Positions 33,499 through 36,966 of a stretch of 36,966 bases of DNA are shown piece after piece. The notes under the pieces were generated by a model. It had not been told where the DNA came from. It worked only from the letters and a program-made list of their open reading frames with translations, and made no database searches. Source of the DNA: Candidatus Moraniibacteriota bacterium (GTDB lineage Bacteria; Patescibacteriota; Minisyncoccia; Moranbacterales; GWC2-37-73). Every line of letters begins with the position of its first letter. Positions within the stretch are counted from its first letter, which is position 1. The stretch spans positions 59,630-96,595 of the forward strand of contig JAAXUC010000005.1 of the NCBI GenBank assembly GCA_013336225.1. Direction: 5' to 3'. Position numbers and translations under genes: made by a program.

Positions 33499-33579
33499 TT
33501 AATTTTTGGTTTATTTTGCTTTAAATGAAGCATTTTTTTGTACTTTGTATTTTGTGTATTATATATTGCTTGGAAAAGC

Positions 33580-33607
33580 TTGACACATCTTTTGTATCTG
33601 CTATTAT
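33580..33607 (+). promoter_or_regulatory. Sigma70-type promoter
   Basis: TTGACA (33580-33585), a 16-base spacer and TATTAT (33602-33607) make the best -35/-10 pair in the window. It could drive the 23S leader or a small RNA. Confidence 0.6.
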
Positions 33608-33613
33608 GAATTT

Positions 33614-33790
33614 ACGTCCAAAAAAAATATTTCAACTCTAGTTAACTGTTTCGTCTGACTTTTGTCAGGGAAAACAGTAAAAACATTTTGAGAAACAATA
33701 TTGAAAACAGACAAAAATTTAGTGGGTGAGTTCGGGAGCTCTTTTATGATGCCTCGAAAATTCACTACCAAGTGAGTTTTTTTATTTTTA
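33614..33790 (+). ncRNA. Candidate small RNA or attenuated rRNA leader
   Basis: The region lies between the promoter at 33580-33607 and a terminator-like hairpin at 33759-33790. It contains an internal hairpin (CTGTTT..CTGAC with GTCAG..AAACAG, 33645-33676). It has no ORF and matches no RNA family I can recognise. Confidence 0.3.
33759..33790 (+). terminator. Terminator-like hairpin
   Basis: AATTCACT pairs with AGTGAGTT (one G-T pair) around ACCA and runs into TTTTTATTTTT. Confidence 0.6.
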
Positions 33791-34136
33791 AATAGTGCCG
33801 AAAACATTTATTGGATTTCGCTAAAAGCTATAAGCTAACAGCTAAAACCTAATCAAGATTTTCCGCATTATTAGTAGCTTAACAATTATGGTCTATTGTG
33901 AATACGTGTGGTGTATTTTGATTTAGCGGAAAGATACACTGGGCGCAGCCATCACAATTAGTCAATAAGTAGGTCGTGCATATGTGCTTGCTGCACATAT
34001 CACATCAAAAACGATTTCAAAGAGTTTGAAATTAAGTGTTCAAAATAGCGTTATCAATTTTTTAATCGCAAGATTAGATATTATAAGAGTGGTCTTATAT
34101 AAGTGATTGTTAACTGCTAACCGTTAAATAAAGAAA

Positions 34137-36966
<2,830 letters not shown>

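Larger units (their letters stand above)
33363..34136. other. Gene-free region between the array and 23S rRNA
   Basis: No convincing protein gene is present, only two spurious short ORFs. No 16S rRNA or tRNA sequence is recognised here, so the 23S gene seems unlinked from 16S. The region holds a degenerate palindrome, a large hairpin, one strong promoter (33580), a possible small RNA ending at a terminator (33790), and a hairpin at 33980-34000 (ATATGTGC/GCACATAT). Short complementary blocks near 33860 and 33925 (TTTCCGC and GCGGAAA) may belong to the rRNA leader. Confidence 0.6.

Noticed and set aside
33524-33640. 38-residue ORF before the 23S gene
   Set aside because: It contains the TTGACA/TATTAT promoter in its own sequence and shows no recognisable domain.

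Overview
The window is a single-stranded run: every gene lies on the + strand, mean gene spacing is small, the DNA is moderately AT-rich, and code 11 is used (TGA is a real stop, for example at 18231-18233). It looks like a Candidate Phyla Radiation (Patescibacteria) genome. Reasons: an S74 adhesin, an O-antigen-ligase-like membrane protein with a TPR tail, many secreted repeat proteins, an interspersed CCTGCC/GGCAGG palindrome of a kind I recall from such genomes, a RhuM-Fic protein, a 23S rRNA with an enlarged helix and no 16S just upstream, and almost no Shine-Dalgarno sequences. I cannot name a lower taxon with confidence.

Layout. 1-4529: 3' part of a giant fibre-like protein with a Peptidase_S74 chaperone domain. 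4606-7179: Wzy/WaaL-like membrane protein with C-terminal TPRs, closed by a strong terminator. 7314-33362: an array of 17 secreted proteins, interrupted by only three other genes (AbrB-like at 15591, MscS-like at 21900, RhuM-Fic at 24215). 33363-34136: gene-free leader with palindromes, a promoter and a possible small RNA. 34137 to the window end: 23S rRNA, 3' end outside the window.

The array is the most interesting part. Its 17 proteins share a near-identical Sec signal peptide (core FFLLxxFFMLPNFAxA) and a 14-15 residue C-terminal tail (consensus GDVTAPSAPSGLSVL, then stop) that resembles the first strand of a fibronectin type III domain cut off at once. Between these ends lie three kinds of body. 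(i) In ten genes, 12 copies of an IPT/TIG domain split in two, with a variable lectin-like region of roughly 200-300 residues inserted. (ii) In four genes, a jelly-roll domain with a GKWETTFxC start and a NGNPFIGPIG-type end. (iii) In three genes, a right-handed beta-helix. Many spacers hold palindromic elements that exist with and without a 31-nt hairpin insert. Several stop codons overlap a perfect extended -10 promoter (TGnTATAAT).

Together the products look like an exported repertoire of carbohydrate-binding or carbohydrate-cleaving surface proteins, next to a surface-glycan polymerase or ligase and a fibre. This would suit a host-attached or polymer-scavenging cell. The common ends suggest one export route and one shared fate for all 17 proteins, and the conserved frame around variable cores suggests diversification by recombination. 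Both of these are inferences.
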